From an uncultured bacterium (GTDB lineage: Bacteria > Actinomycetota > Actinomycetes > S36-B12): DNA of 32,662 nt. The stretch covers positions 1 through 32,662 of the forward strand of contig CAINMH010000008.1 of assembly GCA_903850745.1 (NCBI GenBank), written 5' to 3'. A program made the position numbers and the translations under genes. The notes beneath the pieces are model-generated. The model was not told where the DNA came from and ran no database searches. It was given only the letters and a program-made list of their open reading frames with translations. Positions 7,645-15,848 of this stretch are shown here, in pieces; position 1 is the first letter of the stretch, and each line of letters opens with the position of its first letter.

Positions 7645-8961
7645 ATGGAGTGGCTGTTGTTGGCAATCAGCCTGCTCATGGTTGTCGCGTGCGCTCTCTT
7701 TGTTGCCGCAGAGTTCTCCTTCATCACGGTGGATCGCGCCGCTATCGAGGAGTCGGCGGCGGCCGGAAGTCGGCGTTCTCGCGGAGTGTTGAATGCGCTG
7801 CGTTCATTGTCTACTCAGTTATCCGGTGCACAACTTGGCATCACAATCACCAATTTGATCATCGGCTTCCTTGCTCAACCAGCGATCGCCACATTACTTA
7901 GTGGCCCGCTGACGGCGTGGGGAATCCCTGCTGATGTCGTACCTGGCATTTCGATTGCCATCGGACTCATCATCGCGACCACGATCACGATGGTGTTTGG
8001 CGAACTCGTACCCAAGAATTTTGCGATCGCCGATCCATGGCGGACGGCTCGGGCGGTGTCGGGGCCGATGCGTGGATTCACAAAGTCAACTGCGGCAGTA
8101 ATTCGCATTCTGAATGGAAGTGCCAACGCCACTGTGCGGCTCATGGGTGTTGAACCAACAGAGGAGCTTGCAAGCGCGCGTTCCCCAGAGGAACTGACTG
8201 CATTGGTGCGCCGCTCAGCGCAACAAGGCGCATTGGATGAACAGACCGCGGTGTTACTGACGCGTTCGCTTGCCTTTGGAGATCGACTTGCACGCGACGT
8301 ACTCGTGCCTCGTGTACGTGTGCATAGTGTTCCCGTTGGAGCGACGGCTCTTGACGTCCTCGACGCAAGTCGCCAGACAGGTCACTCGCGTTTTCCCGTC
8401 GTGGGCGACCGCGGACTTGATGACGTGCGCGGTGTCGTACATATCAAGCACGCGATTGGCATACAACGGGATCAGCGTGCCACAACTTCAGTCACCTCGA
8501 TCATGTCTAGCCCGGTGCTCGTGCCCGACAGCATTGGACTTGATCCGCTACTCGAAACACTGCGACGTGAAGGTCTACAGATGGCTGTGGTCATCGATGA
8601 GTACGGCGGTGGTGATGGCATCGTCACCATTGAGGATCTCATCGAAGAAATCGTGGGTGAGGTGGCCGACGAGCACGATCTTCCACAAGCGCGCGCTCAG
8701 CAACTCAACGACGGTGCATGGGTCATCTCAGCGATGCTCAGGCCCGATGAGGCACACGAAATCACAGATTTAGTCATACCGGAGAGTGAGGAGTACGAAA
8801 CACTCGCTGGCCTCATTGCTGACGCGCTGGGTCGGGTACCGGCACTCGGTGATGAAGTCGACGTCGACGGTGTAACGCTGCGTGTCGTGCGGATGGAAGG
8901 TCGACGCGTTGATCGAGTACGCCTCTCCGCTACCCCAGAAGATCCGGAACTCACGACATGA
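7645..8961 (+). CDS. CNNM/CorC-HlyC family membrane protein (DUF21-CBS-CBS-CorC_HlyC)
   Basis: A 438-residue member of the hemolysin C/CNNM family, implicated in Mg2+/Co2+ efflux or resistance. The N-terminal DUF21 membrane domain covers about 1-200 ('FVAAEFSFITVDR' in helix 1, 'GAQLGITITNLIIGFLAQP', 'FGELVPKNFAI'). A CBS pair covers about 215-340 ('VIDEYGGGDGIVTIEDLIEEIVGE'). A C-terminal CorC_HlyC domain covers about 350-430 ('DEVDVDGVTLRVVRMEGRRVDRV'). This is the full classical architecture at normal length. A GAGGAGGAG site precedes the ATG. It overlaps the next, related gene by ATGA, so the two are probably co-translated and may form a heteromer. Confidence 0.92.
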   Translation: MEWLLLAISLLMVVACALFVAAEFSFITVDRAAIEESAAAGSRRSRGVLNALRSLSTQLSGAQLGITITNLIIGFLAQPAIATLLSGPLTAWGIPADVVPGISIAIGLIIATTITMVFGELVPKNFAIADPWRTARAVSGPMRGFTKSTAAVIRILNGSANATVRLMGVEPTEELASARSPEELTALVRRSAQQGALDEQTAVLLTRSLAFGDRLARDVLVPRVRVHSVPVGATALDVLDASRQTGHSRFPVVGDRGLDDVRGVVHIKHAIGIQRDQRATTSVTSIMSSPVLVPDSIGLDPLLETLRREGLQMAVVIDEYGGGDGIVTIEDLIEEIVGEVADEHDLPQARAQQLNDGAWVISAMLRPDEAHEITDLVIPESEEYETLAGLIADALGRVPALGDEVDVDGVTLRVVRMEGRRVDRVRLSATPEDPELTT

Positions 8962-9989
8962 GCGGGTGGACCGGGATCGTCATCGGAGTCGTACTTGTCT
9001 TGCTCAACGCATTCTTTGTTGCTGCCGAGTTTGCTCTCATCGCAGCACGTCGCACAGCAGTCGAAGCGCGTGCAGAAGCTGGCTCACGGGCTGCCTTCCG
9101 AACTCTACGTGCCATGGAGAATGTCTCGGTAATGATGGCCGGTGCCCAACTTGGCATCACTCTTTGCTCCCTCGGACTTGGTGCGATTGCCGAACCGGCA
9201 ATCGCCAATCTGATCGAGCCCGTTCTTATCGCGATGCAATTGCCTTCGGCACTACTACATCCGATCGCCCTTGTACTCGCATTGATGCTCGTCGTGTTCG
9301 TACACGTGGTCTACGGAGAAATGGTGCCGAAGAACATCGCGCTCGCGGGCCCTGAGCGTGCAGCGGTTATTCTCGCAACTCCGTTGATGCTCATCGTTTG
9401 GATACTCAAGCCAGCAATTGTGTCCTTCAACGCCCTCGCCAACGTCATTTTGCGGCTCTTTGGCGTGAAGGCACGCGACGAGGTCTCGAGTACGTTCACT
9501 CGCGACGAAGTCGCCGCACTCGTTGCGCACTCCCATCGCGAGGGACTTCTGGAAACAGAGGAGCATCAACTCGTGACGGGTGTGCTCGAACTTGACGATG
9601 ATCCGGTCACTCGCATCATGCTCCCGCTATCTCAGCTTCGTACGGTGCCTTCGACAGCAACTGCAGAGGAAGTCGAACAGATTGTGGCGAGCAGCGGCTT
9701 CTCGCGTCTGCCGGTGCGTGCCGCCGATGGCGCTCTCGTGGGGTACGTGCACCTGAAGGACCTGCTCGAGATTGATGATCCGACGGAGCCGATTACCGAC
9801 GCGATCCGGCCACTCGTCTCGGTTGCGGGCAACGAGGATCTCGCGGATGCACTCGCGTCCATGCGTGCTTCAGGCGCTCACCTCGCCGTCGTCCGTGACG
9901 AGCACAACACCGCGCTGGGTGTGCTGGCCCTCGAGGACGTATTGGAGGAACTCGTCGGCGAGATCCGTGACGGGACTCGACCGGCTTGA
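8958..9989 (+). CDS. CNNM-type membrane protein lacking the CorC_HlyC domain (DUF21-CBS-CBS)
   Basis: A 343-residue paralogue of the preceding gene. The DUF21 domain is at about 1-195 ('FFVAAEFALIAARR', 'GAQLGITLCSLGLGAIAEPAI', 'YGEMVPKNIAL') and the CBS pair at about 210-335 ('VVRDEHNTALGVLALEDVLEELVGEI'). It ends right after the second CBS motif, so the C-terminal CorC_HlyC domain of its partner is absent. Shorter partners in tandem with a full-length CNNM gene are common in Actinobacteria, so this is probably natural rather than a truncation. The ATGA overlap with the upstream gene points to coupling. Confidence 0.9.
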   Translation: MSGWTGIVIGVVLVLLNAFFVAAEFALIAARRTAVEARAEAGSRAAFRTLRAMENVSVMMAGAQLGITLCSLGLGAIAEPAIANLIEPVLIAMQLPSALLHPIALVLALMLVVFVHVVYGEMVPKNIALAGPERAAVILATPLMLIVWILKPAIVSFNALANVILRLFGVKARDEVSSTFTRDEVAALVAHSHREGLLETEEHQLVTGVLELDDDPVTRIMLPLSQLRTVPSTATAEEVEQIVASSGFSRLPVRAADGALVGYVHLKDLLEIDDPTEPITDAIRPLVSVAGNEDLADALASMRASGAHLAVVRDEHNTALGVLALEDVLEELVGEIRDGTRPA

Positions 9990-10035
9990 TTCATATATAT
10001 ATTCTCTTTTATGTATGATTCATTTAAATTCATAC
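9986..10035 (+). promoter_or_regulatory. AT-rich promoter with inverted-repeat operator of the HTH-nucleotidyltransferase/HEPN pair
   Basis: This short stretch is far richer in A and T than its surroundings. TTGATT (9986-9991) and TATGTA (10010-10015) are spaced by 18 bases as a plausible -35/-10 pair. GTATGA (10013-10018) and TCATAC (10030-10035) form an inverted repeat overlapping the -10 region. The next gene encodes an N-terminal winged-helix-like domain, so autorepression at this site is a reasonable inference. Confidence 0.5.
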
Positions 10036-10052
10036 TTGTCCGAGGAGCTGAA

Positions 10053-10634
10053 GTGGCGAGAGATCGAGGGCGTCCTATCGCCATGCCGCTAACCTCGCTG
10101 TTCTCCAGCAGCGTCCTACCCGAGATTGTCGCCCTAATCGACCGCCTCGGTCCCCTCTCCATCGAGGAGCTGGCTGCACACACCAGCGCGTCTCGGGTGA
10201 CCGTCGCGCGCGAAATCCACAAGCTCGAAGACCTCGGGGTTGCCTCAATCACGCCGAGCCGCAATCGTCGTCTTGCGACGCTCTCCGATAGCCCATCTGC
10301 ACAGAAGGTCCGAGACCTCGCGGTGCTCGCCTGTGGAGTGCCCAGCATCGTCGCCACCGAATTTGGTTCCCTCGAAGGCGTGCTTCGAGTGGTCATCTAC
10401 GGTTCGTGGGCAGCACGCAACGCCGGCATTCCTGGTCGATTGCCCGATGACATCGATGTACTCGTCATTGGTTCGGTCGATCGCGACGACGTGTTCGAGG
10501 CCGCAGAGCGTGCGACCACTCGCATTGGCGTCCCCGTATCCGCGCAACGAGTTTCCCAAGAAGTCTGGGATGAGCGCAGTGACGCGTTCCTGCGAGCGAT
10601 CCTGGAGAGCACCACACTCGAGGTCATTCCGTGA
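10053..10634 (+). CDS. HTH-fused MNT-type nucleotidyltransferase, probable antitoxin of an HEPN toxin
   Basis: The 193-residue protein joins a winged-helix-like DNA-binding region (about 20-75, 'LSIEELAAHTSASRVTVARE') to a minimal nucleotidyltransferase domain. The NTase signature is YGSWAAR at 116-122, followed by the acidic pair in DDIDVLVIG (Asp133 and Asp135). Such MNT proteins AMPylate or bind the HEPN toxin encoded beside them. The GTG at 10053 is chosen because GAGGAG lies 5 bases before it; the ATG at 10011 would sit inside the promoter/operator. The HEPN gene follows with a GTGA overlap. The fused HTH suggests that this protein also represses the operon. Function as an antitoxin is inferred from family and context. 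Confidence 0.8.
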   Translation: MARDRGRPIAMPLTSLFSSSVLPEIVALIDRLGPLSIEELAAHTSASRVTVAREIHKLEDLGVASITPSRNRRLATLSDSPSAQKVRDLAVLACGVPSIVATEFGSLEGVLRVVIYGSWAARNAGIPGRLPDDIDVLVIGSVDRDDVFEAAERATTRIGVPVSAQRVSQEVWDERSDAFLRAILESTTLEVIP

Positions 10635-11113
10635 GTGAGGTCGTCGAACCGCGCAAATCCCGCACGGTCGAGGACATGATTCGCAAAGGTCGACTCGTCC
10701 GAGTCTCACACGATACGCAACTTGCCGCGGTGCACATTGAGCGCGCCCGAGGAAGGCTGCGATCCGCCCAACGTGCATTCGATGCACATGACTACACCGA
10801 GTGCGCGTCGCCTTTATGGGATGCGGCGCGACTCAGTTGCGCAGCGATTCTGCAAGCTGAAGGGTTGCGAGCCAACGGTGAAGGGCATCACGCGACGACG
10901 CTTGACGCTGTCACCGAACAGTTCGGTCATCTCCTCGGCCAGTGGCTCCGGACTGCGCGACGACTGCGTGCTGAGCGACGCGAAGATCAATATCCAACAC
11001 GCGCGTTGCTCCCAGAACCAAGCGCACAAGACACCAAGGAAGACATCGCATCAGTGACAGCACTTGTTAATGCGGTTCAAGAACTGCTTCCACATCTTCC
11101 GCGCTATCACTAG
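10631..11113 (+). CDS. HEPN-domain protein, probable ribonuclease toxin
   Basis: A 160-residue, mostly helical protein. Residues about 30-150 match the HEPN fold: 'AAVHIERARGRLRSAQRAF', 'CASPLWDAARLSCAAILQAEGLR', 'GEGHHATTLDAV', and then a basic stretch with RREDQYP at 116-122. The last motif aligns with the RNxxEYP-like active-site motif of HEPN proteins paired with nucleotidyltransferases, but here Asn is Arg and Glu is Gln, so RNase activity is uncertain. The start is GTG, overlapping the upstream MNT gene by GTGA. It converges on dnaB with 16 bases between stop codons. The family assignment is good; toxicity is inferred. Confidence 0.72.
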   Translation: MSEVVEPRKSRTVEDMIRKGRLVRVSHDTQLAAVHIERARGRLRSAQRAFDAHDYTECASPLWDAARLSCAAILQAEGLRANGEGHHATTLDAVTEQFGHLLGQWLRTARRLRAERREDQYPTRALLPEPSAQDTKEDIASVTALVNAVQELLPHLPRYH

Positions 11114-11129
11114 CCGAACGTGACACTTG

Positions 11130-12494
11130 CTAAATCGGCGCCATATCGACAAATCGGCTGTAGCCGCCCTGGAAGGCGACGGGCAGTGTGTCGGTGGGGC
11201 CGTTGCGGTGCTTGGCAACAATGAAGTCAGCTTCGCCAGCACGCGGGGAATCCTTTTCGTAGAGGTCTTCGCGATGCAGCAGGATCACGACGTCAGCATC
11301 TTGTTCGAGTGATCCGGACTCGCGCAGATCGGAAAGCATCGGCTTCTTGTCCTGGCGCTGCTCAGGCCCACGGTTGAGCTGACTGAGTGCAACTACGGGC
11401 ACGTCGAGTTCTTTAGCGAGAAGCTTGAGCGAACGGGAGAACTCTGCAACCTCCTGCTGACGGCTCTCGACACGCTTGCCACTCGTCATCAGCTGCAGGT
11501 AGTCAACGACAACGAGGCGTAAATCGTGGCGCTGCTTGAGGCGACGGCACTTTGCGCGAATCTCCATCATCGTGAGATTGGGGGAGTCGTCGATGAACAA
11601 TGGCGCCTCACTCACGGTGCCCATCTTCGTCGCCATCTTGGTCCAGTCGTTATCGCTAAGACTGCCATTGCGCATGTGCTGCAGCGGCACAGTCGCCTCT
11701 GCTGCGAGCAGACGCATGACGATCTCGTTGCGACCCATCTCTAGTGAGAAGAAACAACTCGTAAGTCCATGCTTAATGCTCGCAGTGCGACAGATGTCCA
11801 TGGCCATCGTGGACTTACCGACTGCCGGCCGCGCAGCAACAATGACGAGCTGACCGCCATGAAGCCCGTTAGTGAGCCGATCGAGTTCGGCGAAGCCGGT
11901 GGGCACACCGACCATCTCGCCACCGCGATTGGAGATCGCTTCGATCTCGGTGAGTGCGCCATCCATCAAGTCGCGCAGCGGGAGGTAGTCCTCACTAGTG
12001 CGTCGATCAGTGACGTCGTAAACCTCAGCCTGCGCACGATCGACCATCTGGTCGACGTCGCCTTCGCCGCCGTAGCCCATTTGCACGATGCGGGTGCCGG
12101 CCTCGACAAGACGACGCAGGATCGCGCGTTCGCGCACGATGCGCGAGTAGTACGAAGCGTTGGCCGCAGTGGGGACCATCGAGACGAGGGTGTGCAGATA
12201 GGAAGCACCACCGATGCGAGTGATCTCGCCGAGCTTGGTCAACTCAGCTGCGAGGGTGACCGGATCAGCCGGCTCGCCACGGCCGTACAAATCAATGACC
12301 GCGGCGAAAATCGTCGCGTGCGCGGGCCGGTAGAAGTCGGCCTGCCGCAGCTCCTCGACGACATCTGCGATGGCGTCTTTGCTCAGCAGCATCGCGCCTA
12401 GTACGGACTGCTCTGCAGCGACGTCCTGGGGCGGCAGGCGATCGGGGCCACGCTCGGAACTACGTTCGGCGGGATGGAGTTCGGCGACGCTCAT
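11130..12494 (-). CDS. dnaB: Replicative DNA helicase DnaB
   Basis: The 454-residue hexameric helicase unwinds DNA 5' to 3' at the replication fork. The N-terminal DnaB domain begins 'LPPQDVAAEQSVLGAMLL' (about 20-37). The RecA-like domain has Walker A ARPAVGKS at 221-228, Walker B LRLVVVDYLQL at 325-335, and the conserved 'DLRESGSLEQDAD' at 389-401. It is continuous and of normal length, so no intein interrupts it, unlike many actinobacterial dnaB genes. The ATG at 12494 (MSVAELHPAE) is preferred because AAGGGAA lies upstream; starting at 12524 would add 10 residues. It is the last gene of the rpsF-ssb-rpsR-rplI neighbourhood but is separated from rplI by an oppositely oriented MATE gene, so it needs its own promoter. 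Confidence 0.97.
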   Translation of the reverse strand: MSVAELHPAERSSERGPDRLPPQDVAAEQSVLGAMLLSKDAIADVVEELRQADFYRPAHATIFAAVIDLYGRGEPADPVTLAAELTKLGEITRIGGASYLHTLVSMVPTAANASYYSRIVRERAILRRLVEAGTRIVQMGYGGEGDVDQMVDRAQAEVYDVTDRRTSEDYLPLRDLMDGALTEIEAISNRGGEMVGVPTGFAELDRLTNGLHGGQLVIVAARPAVGKSTMAMDICRTASIKHGLTSCFFSLEMGRNEIVMRLLAAEATVPLQHMRNGSLSDNDWTKMATKMGTVSEAPLFIDDSPNLTMMEIRAKCRRLKQRHDLRLVVVDYLQLMTSGKRVESRQQEVAEFSRSLKLLAKELDVPVVALSQLNRGPEQRQDKKPMLSDLRESGSLEQDADVVILLHREDLYEKDSPRAGEADFIVAKHRNGPTDTLPVAFQGGYSRFVDMAPI

Positions 12495-12581
12495 GAGCTT
12501 CCCTTCACTCCTCGATTTGAACACGTGGGTCTGACAGACTCTGTGACGCTAGAGGGTGGCGGCGAGCCTGTCACGCAGCCC

Positions 12582-12658
12582 TGTGGATAACCTTGTGGAC
12601 AAAGGGGTGGATGGGCGGCGAGTCGCTGTGAATAGGTTGGGGACAACCTTGGGGACAG
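12582..12658 (-). promoter_or_regulatory. Cluster of DnaA-box-like sequences upstream of dnaB
   Basis: Within 77 bases there are TGTGGATAA (12582-12590, complement of the consensus DnaA box TTATCCACA), TGTGGACAA (12594-12602, complement of TTGTCCACA, the form favoured in high-GC actinomycetes), TGTGAATAG (12627-12635) and two copies of TTGGGGACA (12637-12645 and 12649-12657). All are in the same orientation. The block lies in the 279-base gap between dnaB and the MATE gene. DnaA control of dnaB transcription, or DnaA titration, is the simplest reading. Confidence 0.55.
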
Positions 12659-12773
12659 TTAAATCCCTTTCTGCTAGAAACTACCTTTGACCTGCGGTTT
12701 TGCTATTCACTGCCTGTGCAAGAAAAGTTTTTACGATGTTTCTTGACCGCACCTGATGCTGGGGAGAACGGAT

Positions 12774-14090
12774 GTGACTCGCGTGTCCGCTGATACCCGA
12801 GCGATCCTGCGTCTCGCGCTTCCGGCCCTCGGGGCGCTGGTCGCCCAGCCACTCTTCCTGCTCATTGATGCTGCGGTGGTCGGTACCCTCGGCACGGCCC
12901 CCCTTGCCGGTCTCGGAGTCGCCGGCACAGTCGTAGCCACCCTGGTCGGCCTGTGCATCTTTCTCGCCTACGCGACCACCTCCTCAGTCGCGCGCCACGT
13001 CGGCGCCGGCAACCGAGCCGCGGCCATCAGCGCCGGGATAGATGGACTCGGACTCGCGTTGCTGATTGGCATCGTCGCGGGTATCGGACTCTTCATTGCC
13101 GCTCCGCCACTCGTCGATGCGCTCGGGGCATCGCCGGAGGCAGCCACATACGCAGTCACCTACCTGCGCATCATGGCGATCGCGAGTCCGGCGATGCTCG
13201 GTGTGCTAGCAGCGGTAGGCGTGCTGCGCGGACTCCAGGACACTCGCACGACGCTGCTTGTGACTCTGCTGCAAGTGGGCGTCAACACAGTTCTCGTCTT
13301 GGTCTTCGTTCTCGTCTTTGACTGGGGAGTTGCCGGATCTGCGGTCGGCACCGCGATCGCGGAAGCAGTCGGATTGATTGCCTACGGTGCATTGCTCATG
13401 CGCCTGGCACATCGAGAAGGTGTGCGAATACATCCACATCTTCTTGGTGTGTGGGCATCTGCACGCACGGGCTTTCCACTCTTCATTCGTACCATCGCCC
13501 TGCGTGCTGTATTCCTCATCGCTGTTGCAGCCGCCGCACGCATGGGTGATGCGACTCTCGCCGCTTATCACGTGACGTCAACAGTGTGGTTCACACTTGC
13601 TCTCGCACTCGACGCGTTGGCGATCGCTGGTCAGGCACTTCTCGGTAAAGTCCTCGGTGCAGCTGATCGGGATGCCGCGCGAGCACTAACTCATCTGCTT
13701 GTGCGCATGTCGATTGTTTTGGGTTTTATACTCACTGCCTTGATTTTCATTGTGCGCCCATGGGTGCCACAGTTGTTTACTCAGGATGCAGAAGTCGCTG
13801 CGTTGATTTCGAGTGCGTTGATCCTCGTCGCGATTCAACAACCACTCGCTGGAGCGGTCTTTGCATATGACGGCATTCTGATTGGCGCGGGCGACACAAA
13901 GTGGTTGGCCTTCGCCCAGACAGCCGTGCTCATCGCATTCGTTCCGGCGATCTGGCTCGTTGTTGCGATGGGCTGGGGAATCGCAGGACTGTGGTGGTCG
14001 ATCGCTTGGATGCTGCTCACTCGCGGCGTTCTCCTCGTTTGGCGTGCACGCGGAACGGCCTGGCAGGTAACAGGGCCCGTCCGCAATTAA
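12774..14090 (+). CDS. MATE-family efflux protein (DinF-like)
   Basis: A 438-residue, 12-helix membrane antiporter that exports cationic or other small compounds in exchange for Na+ or H+. The start of each half is recognisable: 'ILRLALPALGALVAQPLFLLIDAAVVGTLG' spans about residues 11-40 and the second half begins near 'FPLFIRTIALRAVFLIAVAAAARMG'. The 'TTSSVARHVGAGN' loop is typical of the DinF branch. GTG at 12774 is chosen because GGGGAG lies 7 bases upstream; the ATG at 12756 is in frame but has no comparable site. The gene sits between dnaB and rplI in the opposite orientation. In several actinobacteria a MATE gene occupies this position, so its place here is probably ancestral. The substrate is unknown. 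Confidence 0.9.
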   Translation: MTRVSADTRAILRLALPALGALVAQPLFLLIDAAVVGTLGTAPLAGLGVAGTVVATLVGLCIFLAYATTSSVARHVGAGNRAAAISAGIDGLGLALLIGIVAGIGLFIAAPPLVDALGASPEAATYAVTYLRIMAIASPAMLGVLAAVGVLRGLQDTRTTLLVTLLQVGVNTVLVLVFVLVFDWGVAGSAVGTAIAEAVGLIAYGALLMRLAHREGVRIHPHLLGVWASARTGFPLFIRTIALRAVFLIAVAAAARMGDATLAAYHVTSTVWFTLALALDALAIAGQALLGKVLGAADRDAARALTHLLVRMSIVLGFILTALIFIVRPWVPQLFTQDAEVAALISSALILVAIQQPLAGAVFAYDGILIGAGDTKWLAFAQTAVLIAFVPAIWLVVAMGWGIAGLWWSIAWMLLTRGVLLVWRARGTAWQVTGPVRN

Positions 14091-14102
14091 GCAGACGGGC
14101 CC
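14073..14102. terminator. Hairpin terminator shared by the MATE gene and rplI
   Basis: GGGCCCGTC (14073-14081) pairs with GACGGGCCC (14094-14102). After one mismatch a further GC/GC pair closes on a 6-base loop, AATTAA, that contains the MATE stop codon. TTGTTCGTT follows on the plus strand. The two genes converge here, so it probably ends both transcripts. Confidence 0.75.
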
Positions 14103-14120
14103 TTGTTCGTTGCAGTGGGA

Positions 14121-14567
14121 CTAGACGGCGACAACCTCGAAGGTCACCGACGCCGTAACACCCGGGTGGAGCTTGATCGAGGCCTTGTGCGAGCCCACGG
14201 TCTTGACTGCACCGCGGAGCTCGACAGCCTTCTTGTCGACGGCCGGGCCGCCGCACTTCGTCACTGCAAGAGCGACATCAGCTGCGGTGATCGAGCCGAA
14301 GAGACGGCCTGCATCGCCAGCCTTGGCAGGCACAGTGATCGTGGTGGCTTCGAGAGCCGCCTTGATCTCCTGTGCGTGACCGAGGTCGCGGACCTCGCGT
14401 GACTTTCGGGCACGCTTGATCTGCACAACCTGCTTCTCGCCACCCTTGGTCCATGACATAGCGAAACCGCGGGGGAGAAGGAAGTTGCGGCCGTAGCCGT
14501 CCTTCACCTCGACAATGTCACCAGGCGCACCCAGGTTGGGAACTTCTTCAGTCAGAATCAGCTTCAT
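14121..14567 (-). CDS. rplI: 50S ribosomal protein L9
   Basis: The 148-residue L9 binds domain V of 23S rRNA near the base of the L1 stalk. The N-terminal domain is diagnostic: '[34 protein letters not shown]'-type sequence covers residues 1-34. A connecting helix at about 42-75 and the C-terminal domain with 'GRLFGSIT' (87-94) and 'VTASVTFEV' near the end follow. Length is normal. It is 15 bases downstream of rpsR in the rpsF-ssb-rpsR-rplI order. Confidence 0.98.
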   Translation of the reverse strand: MKLILTEEVPNLGAPGDIVEVKDGYGRNFLLPRGFAMSWTKGGEKQVVQIKRARKSREVRDLGHAQEIKAALEATTITVPAKAGDAGRLFGSITAADVALAVTKCGGPAVDKKAVELRGAVKTVGSHKASIKLHPGVTASVTFEVVAV

Positions 14568-14582
14568 CTCGTCATCCCCTTC

Positions 14583-14846
14583 TTAGCGAGCCGTCGACAC
14601 GTAGGGAAGCAGCGCAACTTCGCGCGCATTCTTCACCGCAACGGCGATCTCACGCTGATGCTGCGTGCATGCGCCAGTCACACGACGGGCGCGGATCTTG
14701 CCGCGGTCCGAGATGTACTTGCGGAGCATGGGCAGATCCTTGTAATCGATAGGCGCTGCGTCTTCACGGCAGAAGGGGCATGCCTTTTGCTTAATCGGCT
14801 TGCGCTGTGCGGCCTTGATGGCCTCCGCGCGAGTGTTCTTCTTCAC
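14583..14846 (-). CDS. rpsR: 30S ribosomal protein S18 (zinc-ligand form)
   Basis: The 87-residue S18 binds the S6 partner and 16S rRNA in the 30S platform. It keeps the C+ zinc-type cysteines: Cys23 and Cys26 (KACPFCRED), Cys60, and a nearby His63 ([10 protein letters not shown]). It also has the conserved '[17 protein letters not shown]' segment. It starts with GTG, with GGGAGA 8 bases upstream. In actinomycetes, C+ S18 is the default copy and a C- paralogue may replace it in zinc shortage; no such paralogue is in this window. Confidence 0.98.
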   Translation of the reverse strand: MKKNTRAEAIKAAQRKPIKQKACPFCREDAAPIDYKDLPMLRKYISDRGKIRARRVTGACTQHQREIAVAVKNAREVALLPYVSTAR

Positions 14847-14883
14847 TTACATCTCTCCCAAGTCTTGAAATTTACGAAGTCGG

Positions 14884-15363
14884 TTAGAAGGGGGGCTCGT
14901 CGAAGGACGCGCCACCACTTGCCCATGGGTCATCAGTCGGTCCGCCAGCGTTGCCGCCAGAGAATCCACCGCCACCAGCACCGCCGCCACCCTCACGGGC
15001 AACACGATTGACCTTGGCTGTCGCGTAGCGGAGCGCGGGGCCGACATCGTCGACCTCCATCTCCACCACAGTGCGCTTCTCACCCTCGCGGGTTTCGTAC
15101 GAGCGCTGACGAAGACGGCCCGTCACAATGACGCGCGTGCCTTTAGCCAGTGACTCGGCAACGTTCTCGGCGTACTGACGCCACACGCTGCAACGCATGA
15201 AGACGGGATCGCCGTCCTTCCATTCATTCGTCGCCTTGTCGAGCACACGAGGGCTCGAGGCAACGGTGAAGGAAGCGACAGCTGCACCACTCGGCGTAAA
15301 CCGGAGCTCAGGATCGTTGGTCAGGTTGCCAACGACCGTGACGGTGATGTCGCCCTGCGCCAT
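14884..15363 (-). CDS. ssb: Single-stranded DNA-binding protein
   Basis: The 159-residue product coats single-stranded DNA at replication and repair sites. The OB fold spans about 1-115, with '[30 protein letters not shown]' at the start and '[34 protein letters not shown]' in the second half. The tail is short and glycine-rich and ends in the acidic tip DEPPF used to recruit partner proteins. It follows rpsF with 1 base between stop and start codons. This is the expected replication SSB of actinobacteria in its usual place. Confidence 0.97.
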   Translation of the reverse strand: MAQGDITVTVVGNLTNDPELRFTPSGAAVASFTVASSPRVLDKATNEWKDGDPVFMRCSVWRQYAENVAESLAKGTRVIVTGRLRQRSYETREGEKRTVVEMEVDDVGPALRYATAKVNRVAREGGGGAGGGGFSGGNAGGPTDDPWASGGASFDEPPF

Positions 15364-15364
15364 G

Positions 15365-15655
15365 TCAGGATCCGGCCGGACGGGTGACCTTGGTACGCAT
15401 CACCGCTTCGTTAAGGCCGAGCTGACGGTCGAGCTCCGCAACTGCTGCGGGCGTGGCCGTGATGTCGAGGACGGCGTAGATGCCATCGCCCTTGTGGTTG
15501 ATTTCGTACGCCATACGGCGACGGCCCCACACGTCGACCTTGGCAACGCTGCCGCCAGCCTGGCGAATCACGTTGAGAAAGGTCTCAAGACTCGGAGCGA
15601 CAGTGCGCTCTTCGAGATCGGGGTCAAGAATGACCAGAACTTCGTATCGGCGCAT
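15365..15655 (-). CDS. rpsF: 30S ribosomal protein S6
   Basis: The 96-residue S6 forms a dimer with S18 in the small subunit. It reads '[22 protein letters not shown]', then '[13 protein letters not shown]', '[13 protein letters not shown]' and the terminal '[12 protein letters not shown]', all strongly conserved. The ATG at 15655 gives the usual actinobacterial length and start (MRxYE). AAGGAGG lies upstream, with a slightly long gap. The in-frame ATG at 15682 would add 9 unusual residues. It is the first gene of rpsF-ssb-rpsR-rplI. Confidence 0.97.
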   Translation of the reverse strand: MRRYEVLVILDPDLEERTVAPSLETFLNVIRQAGGSVAKVDVWGRRRMAYEINHKGDGIYAVLDITATPAAVAELDRQLGLNEAVMRTKVTRPAGS

Positions 15656-15770
15656 GCGAGCACCGACCTCCTTCGGACTCATCGGCCCCGGGCGATCCGG
15701 GGCAGGAGGTGATGGGACGGGCTAGGCCCGGACCAGCGTGTCCCCTAAGGGACTGCCCGATCGTACGGGC
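15656..15770 (-). promoter_or_regulatory. Structured leader region of rpsF, possible S6:S18 autoregulatory element
   Basis: Three hairpins can be drawn in the transcript leader: GCCCG/CGGGC (15755-15759 with 15766-15770), GTCCC/GGGAC (15740-15744 with 15749-15753) and CCCCGG/CCGGGG (15686-15691 with 15697-15702). After the last stem the minus strand continues CCGATGAGTCCG just before the ribosome-binding site. S6:S18 complexes are known to bind CCG-bearing structured leaders of rpsF mRNAs; whether this leader has that fold I could not test. Confidence 0.35.
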
Positions 15771-15809
15771 TGGGGCTCCAATCTCCCAATCCGCCTTGTG
15801 GTCTGCGGC

Positions 15810-15818
15810 TGTGGACAA
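15810..15818 (+). promoter_or_regulatory. Isolated DnaA-box-like site between rpsF and the Xre gene
   Basis: TGTGGACAA is the complement of TTGTCCACA, the actinomycete form of the DnaA box. It lies upstream of both the rpsF operon and the divergent xre gene. A single site can occur by chance; it matches the second box in the cluster upstream of dnaB. Confidence 0.3.
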
Positions 15819-15848
15819 CGAAATGGGCCTAGTCAGTCTTGGAAGGTA

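Noticed and set aside
11130-12494. Intein in dnaB
   Set aside because: The helicase domain is continuous with all motifs at normal spacing and no insertion.
12756-12773. Upstream ATG of the MATE gene
   Set aside because: No ribosome-binding site; the GTG at 12774 has GGGGAG at good distance and begins just before the first helix.
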